Below, one piece after another: positions 18,222-32,493 of a stretch of 64,000 nt of DNA. The DNA is taken from positions 1-64,000 of the forward strand of contig NZ_QMEJ01000004.1 in NCBI RefSeq assembly GCF_003390865.1, given 5' to 3'. Source of the stretch: Tropicimonas sp. IMCC34011. Its GTDB lineage: Bacteria > Pseudomonadota > Alphaproteobacteria > Rhodobacterales > Rhodobacteraceae. The position numbers were made by a program, and so were the translations under genes. Positions within the stretch are counted from its first letter, which is position 1; every line of letters begins with the position of its first letter. The notes under the pieces are model-generated. The model ran no database searches. It saw only the letters and a list, made by a program, of their open reading frames with translations, and was not told where the DNA came from.

Positions 18222-19487
18222 ATGACACCCAGCACACAGCGCCTCAGCGCGCGTTCCATGGCGTTCGTCCTTGCGGGCGGACGCGGCAGCCGGCTCAAGG
18301 AGCTGACGGACCGGCGCGCGAAGCCGGCGGTCTATTTCGGCGGCAAGACGCGGATCGTCGACTTCGCGCTGTCGAACGCGCTGAATTCCGGCATCCGCAA
18401 GATGGCGATCGCGACGCAGTACAAGGCGCACAGCCTGATCCGTCACTGCCAGCGCGGGTGGTCCTTCTTCCGCGCCGAGCGGAACGAGTATCTCGATATC
18501 CTGCCCGCCTCGCAGCAGATGTCCGAGACGGACTGGTATCGCGGCACGGCGGATGCGGTTTCGCAGAACGTCGCGATCATCGACAGCTACGACATCGAGT
18601 ACATCGTGATCCTCGCCGGGGATCACATCTACAAGATGGATTACGAGGTGATGCTGCAGGAGCACGTGGACAGCGGCGCCGACGTGACCGTCGGCTGCCT
18701 GACCGTACCGCGTGAGGAGGCATCTGCGTTCGGCGTGATGGCGGTGGACGATGATCTGCGCATCACCTCCTTCCTCGAAAAGCCGAAGGACCCGCCGGGA
18801 ATGCCGGGGGACGACACCAAGACCCTCGCCTCGATGGGGATCTACGTCTTCAAGTGGTCCTTCCTGCGGGACCTGCTCGTCGGCGATTCCGAGGACAGCA
18901 ACAGCAGCCACGATTTCGGCAACGACATCATCCCCGAGCTCGTGAAGAACGGCAAGGCGCAGGCCCACCAGTTCACCGACAGCTGCGTGCGCCATGCCGA
19001 GGATGCGCCGGTCTACTGGCGGGACGTCGGCACCATCGATGCGTTCTGGAAGGCGAATATCGACCTTACCAATTTTACGCCCGATCTCGATCTCTGGGAC
19101 AAGAACTGGCCGATCTGGACGTATTCGGAGATCGTGCCGCCCGCCAAGTTCATCCACGACGAGGAGGACCGCCGCGGTCACGCGATCTCCTCACTCGTCG
19201 CGGGGGGCTGCATCATCTCAGGCACAGAGATCCGGGAGAGCCTGCTCTTCACCAAGGTGCGGACCAGTTCCTACGCCTCGCTGGAGCGAACCGTCGTCCT
19301 TCCCCGGGTCATCATCAACCGCAACGCGCACCTGAAGAACTGCGTGGTCGACAGCGGCGTGGAAATCCCCGCCGGCCTCGTCATCGGCGAGGATCCCGAA
19401 GAGGACGCCAAGCACTTCCGCGTCTCGGATGGCGGCGTGACGCTGATCACCAAGTCGATGGTCGACGCATGGTCGAGAGCGCAATGA
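18222..19487 (+). CDS. glgC: Glucose-1-phosphate adenylyltransferase (ADP-glucose pyrophosphorylase)
   Basis: A 421-residue GlgC. It makes ADP-glucose from glucose-1-phosphate and ATP, the committed step of glycogen synthesis. Visible motifs are [12 protein letters not shown] with the following [12 protein letters not shown] (nucleotide and activator contacts), WYRGTADAV and the [13 protein letters not shown] catalytic Asp motif, then SFLEKP; the C-terminal third is a left-handed helix of hexapeptides. A GGGGGAG ribosome-binding site lies before the ATG. Its stop overlaps the glgA start. In Rhodobacter-type enzymes activators are fructose-6-phosphate and pyruvate; this cannot be read from sequence. 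Confidence 0.97.
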   Translation: MTPSTQRLSARSMAFVLAGGRGSRLKELTDRRAKPAVYFGGKTRIVDFALSNALNSGIRKMAIATQYKAHSLIRHCQRGWSFFRAERNEYLDILPASQQMSETDWYRGTADAVSQNVAIIDSYDIEYIVILAGDHIYKMDYEVMLQEHVDSGADVTVGCLTVPREEASAFGVMAVDDDLRITSFLEKPKDPPGMPGDDTKTLASMGIYVFKWSFLRDLLVGDSEDSNSSHDFGNDIIPELVKNGKAQAHQFTDSCVRHAEDAPVYWRDVGTIDAFWKANIDLTNFTPDLDLWDKNWPIWTYSEIVPPAKFIHDEEDRRGHAISSLVAGGCIISGTEIRESLLFTKVRTSSYASLERTVVLPRVIINRNAHLKNCVVDSGVEIPAGLVIGEDPEEDAKHFRVSDGGVTLITKSMVDAWSRAQ

Positions 19488-20917
19488 TGAACGTCCTGTC
19501 CGTCACGTCCGAATGCGCGCCGCTGGTGAAGACCGGCGGTCTCGCGGACGTGGCCGGCGCGCTGCCTCACGCCCTCCTCTCCGAGGACGTGCGGATGCGG
19601 ACTATCCTGCCGGGGTACCGCACTGTGATGGAGGCGCTTGGCGATGCCCGCGAGGTACTGACTGATGCGGATGTCTTCGGTGGGACCGCGCGCATACTGG
19701 AGGGCACGGCGGCAGGGCTCGACGTCTTCGTCGTCGATGCCCCCCATCTCTACGACCGGGACGGCTCTCCCTATCTCGATGCCGAGGGGCGGGATTGGGA
19801 GGACAACCCCGAGCGCTTCGCTGCCCTCTGCCGCCTTGCCGCGCGGATCGCGGCCGAGGGGGCCGGTGACTGGCGGCCGGACGTCGTGCATCTTCACGAC
19901 TGGCAGGCCGGCCTCACCCCGCTCTACCTGCGCGGCCACGGCCCGGACACGCCGCCTTGCGTCACCACGATCCACAACGTCGCGTTTCATGGCATCGCCT
20001 CCCCGGACAAGCTGGACCGTCTCGGCCTGCCGCGGGAGCTGTTCACGCCCGAAGGCTACGAATTCTACGGTCAGATCAGCGCACTGAAGGCGGCCCTCGT
20101 CTACTCGGACAAGCTGACAACCGTCTCGCCCTCCTATGCCCGGGAGCTTCTGTCGCCGGAGTTCGGCATGGGGCTGGACGGGGTCCTGCGCAACCGCGCC
20201 TCCGATCTCTACGGCATCCTCAACGGGATCGACACCGCCGCGTGGGATCCGGCCCGGGACCCCGCCATTCCCACCTTCAAGGCGCCTCGCGGCAAGGCGA
20301 AGGCCCGCGCGCGGCTGATCGAGGAGATGGGGCTGGACCCCGAGGCGCCCGGCCCCCTCGCCGTCGTCGTCTCCCGCCTGAGCGGGCAGAAGGGGCTGGA
20401 CCTGCTTCTGGAGGCGCTCCCCGCGCTTCTCGCCCGCGGCGGCCAGCTTGCGCTCCTGGGATCCGGAGACGCGGCGCTGGAACATGCCTTCCGCGAAGCG
20501 GCGGCGGCCGATCCGCGCGTGGCCGTCCATATCGGATACGATGAGGCGATGTCCCACCGGATGATTGCCGGGGGCGATGCGATCCTCGTCCCCTCCCGTT
20601 TCGAGCCCTGCGGCCTCACACAGCTCTACGGTCTGCGCTACGGCACCGTTCCGGTGGTCGCTCTGACCGGTGGACTTGCCGACACGGTCATTCCGGCCAA
20701 CGCCGCCGCCCTTCAGGCCGGTGCGGCGACCGGACTTCAGTTCCACCCCATCACCGCGCCCGCCCTCGAAGGCGCCCTGAACCAGCTCTGCGATCTCTAT
20801 TCCGACGCCGACACATGGGGCCGGATACAGCGCAACGCGATGAAACACCCGGTCGGCTGGGGGCCCTCGGCGGCTGCCTATGCCGCCCTCTACAAAGGAA
20901 TGGCACGAACATCGTGA
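19484..20917 (+). CDS. glgA: Glycogen synthase (ADP-glucose dependent)
   Basis: A 477-residue GT5 glycogen synthase that extends alpha-1,4 chains from ADP-glucose. The N-terminal KTGGLADV motif (K16) binds the sugar nucleotide; HDWQAGL, the IHNVAFHG block and the C-terminal [18 protein letters not shown] motif are intact. The start is the ATG at 19484 within ATGATG, overlapping the glgC stop; the next codon is also ATG, so the start could be three bases later. It overlaps glgX by four bases (GTGA). Confidence 0.97.
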   Translation: MMNVLSVTSECAPLVKTGGLADVAGALPHALLSEDVRMRTILPGYRTVMEALGDAREVLTDADVFGGTARILEGTAAGLDVFVVDAPHLYDRDGSPYLDAEGRDWEDNPERFAALCRLAARIAAEGAGDWRPDVVHLHDWQAGLTPLYLRGHGPDTPPCVTTIHNVAFHGIASPDKLDRLGLPRELFTPEGYEFYGQISALKAALVYSDKLTTVSPSYARELLSPEFGMGLDGVLRNRASDLYGILNGIDTAAWDPARDPAIPTFKAPRGKAKARARLIEEMGLDPEAPGPLAVVVSRLSGQKGLDLLLEALPALLARGGQLALLGSGDAALEHAFREAAAADPRVAVHIGYDEAMSHRMIAGGDAILVPSRFEPCGLTQLYGLRYGTVPVVALTGGLADTVIPANAAALQAGAATGLQFHPITAPALEGALNQLCDLYSDADTWGRIQRNAMKHPVGWGPSAAAYAALYKGMARTS

Positions 20918-22997
20918 CCCAGATCTGGACCATGACAGCAGGCCGCCCGGCCCCCCTGGGCGCGACCTTCGACGGGGACGGCGTGAACTTCGCCGTGTTC
21001 TCCGAGAACGCCACCCGGATGCAGCTTTGCCTGTTCACCCCGGACGGGCAGACCGAGACCGACCGGCTGGACCTGCCCGAGCGGGACGGTGACGTCTGGC
21101 ACGGCTACGTCTCCGGCATGCGGCCGGGCCAGCGCTACGGCCTGCGCGCGCACGGCCCCTATCGCCCGGACGAGGGCCACCGCTTCAACCACCACAAGCT
21201 TCTCATCGACCCCTACGCGAAGCGTCTCACGGGTCATCCCGCCTGGAACGATGCACTGATGGGCTACACCGTCGGCGCCAAGCAGCAGGATCTGTCCTTC
21301 GACACGCGCGACAGCGCCCCCTACATGCCCAAATCGGTGGTCGAGGATCCCGCCTTCACCTGGGGCGGAGACACGCGGCCCGAAGTGCTGACCGAGGAAG
21401 CGGTGATCTACGAGGCCCATGTGAAGGGCCTGACGCGCCTTCACCCGAGGGCCGAGCCGCCGGGCACGTTCCTTGCCATGGCGTCCGATCCGATGCTGGA
21501 GCACTACACGAAGCTCGGAGTCACCTCGATCGAGCTTCTGCCCATCCAGGCCTTCGTCAATGACGGCTTTCTCGAGGAGAAGGGCCTGACGAACTACTGG
21601 GGCTACCAGACGCTCGGCTACTTCGCGCCCGATCCGCGCTACCTCTCCGAGGGCAAGATCAACGAATTCCAGCAGATGGTGGCGCGGCTTCATTCGGCCG
21701 GCCTCGAGGTTATCCTCGACGTGGTCTACAACCACACCTGCGAGGGCAACGAGATGGGCCCGACGCTGGCCTTCAGAGGTCTCGACAACGCTGCCTATTA
21801 CCGCCTCGCCGACGATCGCCGCTATTACATCAACGACACGGGCACCGGGAACACGCTCAACGTGGACAACCCGATGGTGCTGCGCATGGTGATGGATTCC
21901 CTGCGCTACTGGGTTCAGGAGATGCACGTGGACGGCTTCCGGTTCGACCTGTGCTCGACGCTCGGGCGCACCGATACCGGCTTCGATCGCGGCGCCGCCT
22001 TCTTCGACGCGATCCGGCAGGATCCCGTCCTGACGCAGGTGAAGCTGATCGCCGAGCCGTGGGACATCGGCCCCGGCGGCTACCAGCTCGGAGCCTTCCC
22101 GCCGCCCTTCCTCGAATGGAACGACAAGTACCGCGACGGGGTGCGCCGGTTCTGGCGCCGGGATCCGGGCCGCGCGCCAGATCTTGCCGAGCGCCTGACA
22201 GGCAGCGCGACGCAGTTCGACCATTCGGGCCGTCCGGCGACGGCGTCCGTGAACTTCCTGACCGCGCATGACGGCTTCGTCCTGCACGACATCGTCAGCT
22301 ACAACGAGAAGCACAACGAAGCGAATGGCGAGGACAACCGCGACGGCCATTCGAACAACTACTCGGACAACATGGGCGTCGAGGGGGAGACCTCCGACAA
22401 GCGCGTCAACGAGGATCGCGCCCGCCGCAAGCGCGCGCTGATGACCACGCTCTTCCTCAGCCAGGGAACGCCGATGATCCTCGCCGGGGACGAGATCGGA
22501 AATTCCCAGATGGGCAACAACAACGCCTATGCCCAGGACAGCGAGATCTCCTGGATCGACTGGTCCCGCGCCGACGAGGACTTCCTGCGCTTCGTGCAGC
22601 GCATCATCGCCTTCCGCAAGGACCAGCCGATCCTGCGCCAGAAACGCTTCCTCCACAGCCGGGAGCGGATGATCGACGGCATGGAAGACCTGTTCTGGCG
22701 CCGGCCGGACGGCAAGCCGATGGAGCCGTCCGACTGGAACGATCCCGGCCTCCAGACCCTCTGCGTCGAGATGCGGACGGCGTCGGGCACCCCGCCCTAC
22801 GGCGCCACGGCCACCGCCATCTTCGCGGTGTTCAACGCCGGCGACACGATCGAGGTGGCAATTCCCGATCCGGGCACCGGCATATGGTCGAAGCACATCG
22901 ACTCCGCCGACCCCGAGGTGGAGGTCGCTCCGGTCGAGGACAGCAGTATCGAGGTCGGGCGGGAAAGCGTTTCCGTCTTCGTTCTGGAAGGGGAAGA

Positions 22998-23001
<4 letters not shown>
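20914..23001 (+). CDS. glgX: Glycogen debranching enzyme GlgX
   Basis: A 695-residue GH13 isoamylase-type debranching enzyme that hydrolyses alpha-1,6 branches of phosphorylase-limit glycogen. An N-terminal CBM48 domain (GATFDGDGVNFAVFSENA) precedes the barrel. Conserved regions give D345 (FRFDLCST), E381 (IAEPWD) and D453 (TAHDGF) as catalytic residues. The start is the GTG overlapping the glgA stop, which gives [16 protein letters not shown]; an upstream in-frame Met lies inside glgA and is rejected. The stop overlaps malQ. Confidence 0.96.
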
Positions 23002-26551
<3,550 letters not shown>

Positions 26552-26561
26552 AAGGAACCCC

Positions 26562-28958
26562 ATGTCCCTTAAAGATCGCGCCGAAGCCCGGCCCGACATC
26601 GCCGCGGGCCTGGCCGAAGACTGCCACCGTATCCTCAACGAGGCCGAAACCTCCTTCGACGCGGAGATGGAGCTGGCCCGCCGCCTCGGCGCCCATGTCG
26701 CGGAGGGCCACGTCACCTTCGGCTTCTGGACGCCGGAACTCCTGGATCATCGCGTGCCGGACGGGGACGTGTTTCTCGAGCTCCTCGCCCCGGAAGAGGA
26801 CGTGGACCTCACCCGCGCCAGCCAGACCCTGCGCTTCGAGCGGGTCTACCTGCCCGTGGCGCGCTACGAGGATCGCGTCTTCGCCGCCGTGTCCGGGCTG
26901 AAGATCGGCACTCGGGAGGACGTGGGCGACTTCTACGCTCTCGTCTGGCGCGACCCGGAGGGAGCCTGGCACCGCATCCTCGATCCCCTCGCGGCCTCCC
27001 TGCCCTACGGCGCCTTCGCGCCGGCGGAGCTTTACGACGTGGCCTCCATGCATCGGGGACGGGCGGACGAAAAGTATTTCCGCTCCCTCGCGACGGAGGA
27101 CGGCAGCGCGTACAAGTTCGGCCCGCCGACGAATATCCTGCAGATCCACGTCCCCACCGCCACCGCCGGCGGCACCATCGCCTCGCTCAACCGCCGCTAC
27201 CAGCGCCTCGCGGAGCGCCTCGCCAACGACATGGCGCTCGAGCCGGCGGACCAGCTCTTCCTCGGCTATGACGCAGTGCAGCTCCTCCCGGTGGAGCCGA
27301 CGACGGTCTACGAGGACGGGCACGCCTTCTGGGAGGAGACGGACCACGAAGACGGGCAGGTGACGGTGAACCTCACCCGTCCGGACACCACAAACTGGGG
27401 CTACGACGTCGTGATCGGCGGCATGGCCACGGTAAACCCGGTGCTCCTGGAAAGCGGGCGGCCGGACGAGCTCGTCGACCTCGCGGCGACGCTCCACACC
27501 TTCCCCGCGCGTCCCGGAACCACCCAGCCCCCGAAGCGCCTGATCCTCGACGTGGTGTTCGGTCATTCCGACAACCAGGGCCTCGGCGCGCTCAACGCGC
27601 ACTTCTTTGCCGGACCGAACATGTACGGCCAGAACATGGCCTACAAGAACCCCACCGTCCGCGCGATCCTGCTGGAGCTGCAGCGCCGGAAGGTCGATTT
27701 CGGGGCGGACGGCGTCCGCGTCGACGGCGCGCAGGACTTCAAGTGGTGGGACCCGACCAGTCAGGAGCTCAAGCACGACGACGAGTATCTCCAGCAGATG
27801 GCGGACGTCGAACAATGCGTCGCCGGCACCACCTACAGACCGTGGTTCATCTTCGAGGACGGCCGCCCGTGGCCGCAGGAAGACTGGGAGCTGTCCTCCA
27901 CCTACCGCGCGGTGGTGGAGAGCCAGAAGGACGACGACATCTTCCAGTGGGGGCCGCTGACCTTCGCTCACAACACGCCGTTCATCTACACGTTCTGGCT
28001 GTCGAAGTTCTGGCGCATCCAGGAGATGCTGACCCACGGTGCCAACTGGATCTCCGGGACGGCCAACCATGACACGCTCCGGCGTGGCACCCAAGTCAAC
28101 CCGAAGCTCAACATCAACACCCGCCTCGGCGACACGAAGATGGAGATCCTCGACAAGGCCTATGACAATCCGGCCGTGGCGATGCTGACCTATGCCGCGC
28201 TGCCGGGCGTTCCGATGGACTTCCTGAACGCCCGCGCCCGCGCGTCCTGGGGCTTCATCCGCAACCAGGACGACCTCTACGGCGTGAAGGTCGTGGCCGA
28301 GGAGGCGATCAGCCTGAAGTGGCAGGTGGACGAGTACAGTTATTCCGTTCCCGCCAACTTCCGGCGCCTGAAGGAGATGGGCTTCGCCACCCGCGAGGAT
28401 CTCGCGCGGTTCTTCGAGTTCCTGCCGGCCCTGGTGGAGGTCACGGAGTACGACCTCGACGAGATCGCGCGGCTTCTGAACGTCGCCGAACCGAAGCTTG
28501 CCGGGCCCGAGCATTTCAGCGATGCGACGCTGAAGGCGGTGGCGCGCGCGTGGATGGATGACATGCACGAGTACTGCAATGTCTCCCATTCCCTGCCCCG
28601 GCTCGACTCCGTGCAGACCGACTTCATGCTGGCGGTGCGCAATTTCCGCCGAGCACGGCCGTGGCTGCGGGACAATTTCAGGGACGGCGACCATTTCGAC
28701 TACATCCGCCCGATCGATGGACGGACGGTCTTCACCTCCCTCCGCCACGGGCCGGACGGCGAACAGGTCTATACCGTGACCCACATGGAGGGCGGCCCGA
28801 CGGACGACTTCGATCCGGTGCGCCTCGGCATTCCGGGGCTGGACGGGTTCGGCTGGGAACTGGCGCTCAGGACGCCCGGCATCGGTCAGGACTATGTCGG
28901 CGGGCCGATCGTCTTGCGAGACAGCATGGGCCTCGTGTTCACCCGCACCCCCGGCTGA
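26562..28958 (+). CDS. GH13-like glycosidase, probable glucosylglycerol hydrolase
   Basis: A 798-residue protein with clan GH-H features: region I ILDVVFGHSDN (D330), region II GVRVDGAQD with D388 as likely nucleophile, region III FIFEDG with E432 as likely acid/base, and region IV TANHDT with D504. The N-terminal 170 residues and the helical C-terminal part are unlike amylases. From memory it resembles the glucosylglycerol hydrolases described from Synechocystis (slr1670 type), which split the osmolyte glucosylglycerol; I am not certain. An AAAGGA site precedes the ATG, 10 bases after pgm, so it belongs to the glycogen operon. Another alpha-glucosidase activity is the alternative. Confidence 0.7.
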   Translation: MSLKDRAEARPDIAAGLAEDCHRILNEAETSFDAEMELARRLGAHVAEGHVTFGFWTPELLDHRVPDGDVFLELLAPEEDVDLTRASQTLRFERVYLPVARYEDRVFAAVSGLKIGTREDVGDFYALVWRDPEGAWHRILDPLAASLPYGAFAPAELYDVASMHRGRADEKYFRSLATEDGSAYKFGPPTNILQIHVPTATAGGTIASLNRRYQRLAERLANDMALEPADQLFLGYDAVQLLPVEPTTVYEDGHAFWEETDHEDGQVTVNLTRPDTTNWGYDVVIGGMATVNPVLLESGRPDELVDLAATLHTFPARPGTTQPPKRLILDVVFGHSDNQGLGALNAHFFAGPNMYGQNMAYKNPTVRAILLELQRRKVDFGADGVRVDGAQDFKWWDPTSQELKHDDEYLQQMADVEQCVAGTTYRPWFIFEDGRPWPQEDWELSSTYRAVVESQKDDDIFQWGPLTFAHNTPFIYTFWLSKFWRIQEMLTHGANWISGTANHDTLRRGTQVNPKLNINTRLGDTKMEILDKAYDNPAVAMLTYAALPGVPMDFLNARARASWGFIRNQDDLYGVKVVAEEAISLKWQVDEYSYSVPANFRRLKEMGFATREDLARFFEFLPALVEVTEYDLDEIARLLNVAEPKLAGPEHFSDATLKAVARAWMDDMHEYCNVSHSLPRLDSVQTDFMLAVRNFRRARPWLRDNFRDGDHFDYIRPIDGRTVFTSLRHGPDGEQVYTVTHMEGGPTDDFDPVRLGIPGLDGFGWELALRTPGIGQDYVGGPIVLRDSMGLVFTRTPG

Positions 28959-28975
28959 TCGGGGCACCTAGGCCC

Positions 28976-28993
28976 GAGCCGGGCGACCGGCTC
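28976..28993. other. Hairpin with GCGA tetraloop after the glycogen operon
   Basis: GAGCCGG (28976-28982) pairs with CCGGCTC (28987-28993) around a GNRA-type GCGA loop. No T run follows; it probably stabilises or helps end the glycogen operon message. Confidence 0.45.
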
Positions 28994-29028
28994 CGGCCCC
29001 GCGGTACACCCTGCTAAATTGCGCGGTG

Positions 29029-29050
29029 GCGGGGCAGCTCGCTGCCCCGC
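29029..29050. terminator. Candidate bidirectional terminator between convergent operons
   Basis: GCGGGGCAGC (29029-29038) and GCTGCCCCGC (29041-29050) are a perfect inverted repeat, giving a 9-10 bp stem with a very small loop. It lies seven bases past the end of opgH and 70 past the GH13-like gene, so it can serve both strands. Confidence 0.5.
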
Positions 29051-29056
29051 TTCGCC

Positions 29057-30964
29057 TCAGACCGTCCCGGGCTCTCCGAGCGTCCGGCGCAGTTCCTCGC
29101 GGCGGGTGCGGGCGCTGGAGATGATGCGCGGTTCGTCTACCGATTCAGGTGTCTTGAGCCAGACATCCGTCCAGCGCCTCTGCGCCAGGTCGATGGAGGA
29201 CAGGGCGGAGATCGGGACGGACAGAAGAAGGCTCGCCGCGATCGGCAAGAGCCAGAGGGAGACCAGCCCCGTCGCCATGCCGGAAACGAGGAGGATCCCG
29301 GTCACCGTCTCGAGCGCGTGGAAGCGCAGCAGGACCCCCAGCCGGTAATCCCCGCCGGAGCGGGCCTGCGGCGACCAGGTGGCCGGGACGCCGGCGATGG
29401 TGCGCAGAACGGCGATCATCTGCTGCACCATCAGGATCGGGGCGAAGGCGACGGAGGCCGCGACTTCGAGGCAGATGGAGAGCCAGAAGAAGCGGCGGCG
29501 TCCGAAATGCGCGGGCTTGATGCCGGTCAGCGGCAGCGACAGCGCGCCCAGCGCCTTGGGGGCCAGCAGCATCGAGTACATGAAGACGAGGACGAGCACG
29601 TTGTCGAGCGGAGAGAGTTCCGGCCAGAGCGGACGCATCGGGTTGTCCGGCGAGAAGTACTGCACGACGCTGGTCTGCCCTGTGCCGAGCAGGGCCCAGA
29701 TGCACAGGAGCACGAACCAAGCGGGTGACATAAGGTAGGCCATCGCGCCCGAGAAGAGATGGAACCGCGAGACCCCGGCGAGACGGGACGTCGCGAGAAC
29801 GAGAAGGTGTTGCAGGTTGCCGTGGCACCAGCGCCGGTCCCTGAGGCAGAAATCGATCAGGGAGGCGGGGCTTTCCTCGTAGCTGCCGTCGATCCTCGGC
29901 AGGAAGCGGATGGACCAGCCGGCGCGCCGCAGAAGGCCCGCCTCGACGAAATCGTGGCTCATGATGAGACCACCCTCGCCGCGCAGGGCCGGCATGCGCG
30001 GCAGGCCCGCGCAGGAGGCGAACGCCGCGGTGCGGATGATCGCGTTGTGGCCCCAGTAGTTCCCGTCCGTATCGGTCCATGTCGCCAGCCCCTCGGCGAG
30101 AAGGGCGCCGTAGACGACGGAGGAGAATTGCTGCACCCGCGCGAAGAAGGTCCGTGCGCCGATCAGGCGGGGGAAGGACTGGATGAGACCGGCGGAGGGG
30201 TCCGCCGCCATCTCGTGCGCAAGACTGGTGAGGGCCTTGCCGCTCATGAGGCTGTCGGCATCCAGCACCACCATGGCCTCGTGGCCGCCGCCCCAGCGGG
30301 CGACCCAGTCGGCGATGTTGCCGCTCTTGCGGTCGGTGTTCTCAGGGCGGCGGCGATAGTAGAAGCGGCGCCCCTCCGGCAGCGCTTCGGCCAGAAGCTC
30401 GGCGGCCCGCCATTCCTGCGCGGCGATGACGGGATCGCGCGTATCGGACAGGACGAAGAGGGAGAAGGTGTGCGGCGTCTCCGAGCGGCCGAGCTCGTCC
30501 AGCATGGCCGCGGCATTGCCCATCACGTCCCAGGGGACCTCGTTGTAGATCGGCACGAGGAGCGCGACGTCGATCCCGCGAGGGGCCGGGTCCTCGGCGC
30601 GCGTGCGCAGCGGCGGCGCGGTCAGAAGATGCAGGAAGCCGACCGTGGCCGTGGCCAGCGACATGGCGATCCAAAAGAACGTGGCGCAGACAAGGGCGAC
30701 GAGCGCCGCCTCGGCGAAGCCGAGCCCGTCCTCCGCCAGCCAGCGGCCGAAGAATGTGCAGAGAAGCCCCGTGGTCAGAAGCGCCGGCAGGAACGTCATC
30801 GCCCGCCAGACGCGGGCACGTTGCCGGATCGGCGCGGCGCATCGGCCTTCGTCGGGAACATGGCGCAGCGATTGACGCGGGTGCGGCAGGGGCTGCTCGG
30901 GCGGGACCATCTCCGAGCCGGCGGGGCCGGCAACGGCGGTGAGAAGGCGGGTCAGCTCGTCCAT
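29057..30964 (-). CDS. opgH: Glucans biosynthesis glucosyltransferase OpgH (MdoH)
   Basis: A 635-residue inner-membrane glucosyltransferase that polymerises glucose from UDP-glucose into osmoregulated periplasmic glucans. Two N-terminal membrane helices (about 55-110) come before a GT2 cytoplasmic domain: VALLVPIYNE, the VVLDADSLM motif with D235 and D237, the GGLIMSHDFVEAG block and DRRWCHGNLQH. More membrane helices follow from about 375. The start at 30964 overlaps the end of opgG by 13 bases; longer versions reach into opgG and are rejected. It is the last gene of opgC-opgG-opgH. Confidence 0.94.
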   Translation of the reverse strand: MDELTRLLTAVAGPAGSEMVPPEQPLPHPRQSLRHVPDEGRCAAPIRQRARVWRAMTFLPALLTTGLLCTFFGRWLAEDGLGFAEAALVALVCATFFWIAMSLATATVGFLHLLTAPPLRTRAEDPAPRGIDVALLVPIYNEVPWDVMGNAAAMLDELGRSETPHTFSLFVLSDTRDPVIAAQEWRAAELLAEALPEGRRFYYRRRPENTDRKSGNIADWVARWGGGHEAMVVLDADSLMSGKALTSLAHEMAADPSAGLIQSFPRLIGARTFFARVQQFSSVVYGALLAEGLATWTDTDGNYWGHNAIIRTAAFASCAGLPRMPALRGEGGLIMSHDFVEAGLLRRAGWSIRFLPRIDGSYEESPASLIDFCLRDRRWCHGNLQHLLVLATSRLAGVSRFHLFSGAMAYLMSPAWFVLLCIWALLGTGQTSVVQYFSPDNPMRPLWPELSPLDNVLVLVFMYSMLLAPKALGALSLPLTGIKPAHFGRRRFFWLSICLEVAASVAFAPILMVQQMIAVLRTIAGVPATWSPQARSGGDYRLGVLLRFHALETVTGILLVSGMATGLVSLWLLPIAASLLLSVPISALSSIDLAQRRWTDVWLKTPESVDEPRIISSARTRREELRRTLGEPGTV

Positions 30965-32493
30965 CTGTACAGCCACACTTCTGAGAGGGGCGCGCCGTCC
31001 CGGACGAATTGCGCGCGAAGTTCGGAGGCGGTCTCCTCGCCGGGATCGAAGGAGAATGTCAGGCGGGGGCCGCCGGTATCGGGATTGGTCTCGAGGCGCG
31101 GCGTGCCGAGCGTGCCGCGCGAGGCGTTCAGGTAGATGTCCTCGGCGGAGATGTTCTCGATCGCGTCCGTTCCCGCGAAGTCGAGCACGACGACGAGCTT
31201 GCCGGCGAAGTCCCGTCCGATCCGCGTATCGACGATCCGCGCGGGCGCATCGGGCCCGGGCGCCGCTTCCGGCCCCCATGTGATGCGGTAGGCGTAGGCC
31301 ACTTCGCTGCCGCCCTCGAGCGGCTCCCTCGGGGACCAGTAGGTGACGATGTTGTCATAGATCTCACGGTCGGCGGGGATCTCCACCAGCGTGACGGACC
31401 CCGGCCCCCAATCGCCCTTCGGCTCGATGAAGGCCGAGGTGCGCTTGTGGTAGAGCGCCTCGAGGTCGGAATAGGCGGAGAACCCCCGCGTCCGCTGCAT
31501 CAGGCCGAAGCCCCGCATCCCGTCGTCGAGGAACTGGGAGATCTGGAGCGTCCTGGGGTTGGCCAGGGGCCGCCAGAGCGTCTCGCCCCGGCCGTTATGG
31601 ATGCACAGGCCTTCGCTGTCATGCACCGCCGAGCGAAAATCGTCGAAGCGCGCGCGGTTGGTCTGGTCGAAGAGGAACATCGAGGTGAGCGGTGCGAGGC
31701 CGATATTGGCGAGGCGCCGCCGCGGATAGATCACCGCGTCCACGTCCATGACCGTCGTTTCGCCGGCCGAGATGTCGAAGCTGTAGACGCCGGTGACGGA
31801 GGGGCTGTCGAGGAGCGCATGGATGCGGAAGCTCGTCGCGCCGGGGTCTGGCGCTTCGAGGTAGAACTCGGTGAAATCCGGGAACTCCTCGCCCTTCGGG
31901 CCGGCCGTATCCACTGTCAGCGCCCGCGCCGACAGACCGTAGACCTCGCCCTGACCGATGGCGCGGAAGTAGCTCGCGCCCTGGAATACCGCGAATTCCT
32001 GAAAGATGCCGGCCTTTTCGAGCTCGGCCCGGAGACGCAGGCCGGAGAAGCCCATGCTCTCGCTCACCGGCAGATCGGGGAACCGGTCGGTCGTGTCGAA
32101 GAGGTCCATGTCGAACGCGACCATCCGCGCCGCCGCGTCCTCCACCACGAACATCGAAACGCCGCGGGGGAAATAGAGGCCGGGGGCGAAGAAATCGACG
32201 CGGAGCGGGCGCCCTGTTTCGTTCCAGAGCGCCGCGGCATCGCGGAACCAGATCGAGCGATACTCGTCGTAGCTGAGGTCCTGCCATTCCTGCGGTACGG
32301 GATCGCGCGGCGTGAAGGACCCCTCCGCCATCGCGCGGGCCCGGGTCCGGAGGGCCTCCACGGAGAAGGGCTGAGACAGGGGGAGCAGACGCGCCGCGCT
32401 GCGCGGCGACGACTCCGGGATGATCTCGGCGGACGCGCCGCGGGCCGCGAGGCCGGCCGCGATCACGCCAAGAGCTGTGCGACGGGAAATCAT
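30952..32493 (-). CDS. opgG: Periplasmic glucan biosynthesis protein OpgG/OpgD
   Basis: A 513-residue periplasmic protein of the OpgG family, needed to shape or release the glucan backbone. The Met at 32493 gives a twin-arginine-type signal (MISRRTALGVIAAGLAARGASA), so export is likely through Tat, as known for OpgD rather than OpgG; the two cannot be separated further by eye. Family motifs include YDEYRSIWF, the GLYFPRGV strand, TSMFLFDQTNRARFDDFR and the HNGRGETLWRPL block. The start overlaps the opgC stop (ATGA). A 13-codon longer start lacks signal-peptide logic. Confidence 0.92.
   Translation of the reverse strand: MISRRTALGVIAAGLAARGASAEIIPESSPRSAARLLPLSQPFSVEALRTRARAMAEGSFTPRDPVPQEWQDLSYDEYRSIWFRDAAALWNETGRPLRVDFFAPGLYFPRGVSMFVVEDAAARMVAFDMDLFDTTDRFPDLPVSESMGFSGLRLRAELEKAGIFQEFAVFQGASYFRAIGQGEVYGLSARALTVDTAGPKGEEFPDFTEFYLEAPDPGATSFRIHALLDSPSVTGVYSFDISAGETTVMDVDAVIYPRRRLANIGLAPLTSMFLFDQTNRARFDDFRSAVHDSEGLCIHNGRGETLWRPLANPRTLQISQFLDDGMRGFGLMQRTRGFSAYSDLEALYHKRTSAFIEPKGDWGPGSVTLVEIPADREIYDNIVTYWSPREPLEGGSEVAYAYRITWGPEAAPGPDAPARIVDTRIGRDFAGKLVVVLDFAGTDAIENISAEDIYLNASRGTLGTPRLETNPDTGGPRLTFSFDPGEETASELRAQFVRDGAPLSEVWLYRWTS

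Noticed and set aside
15989-18298. A 769-codon open frame on the - strand
   Set aside because: Antisense shadow of glgB, whose catalytic motifs are all on the + strand.
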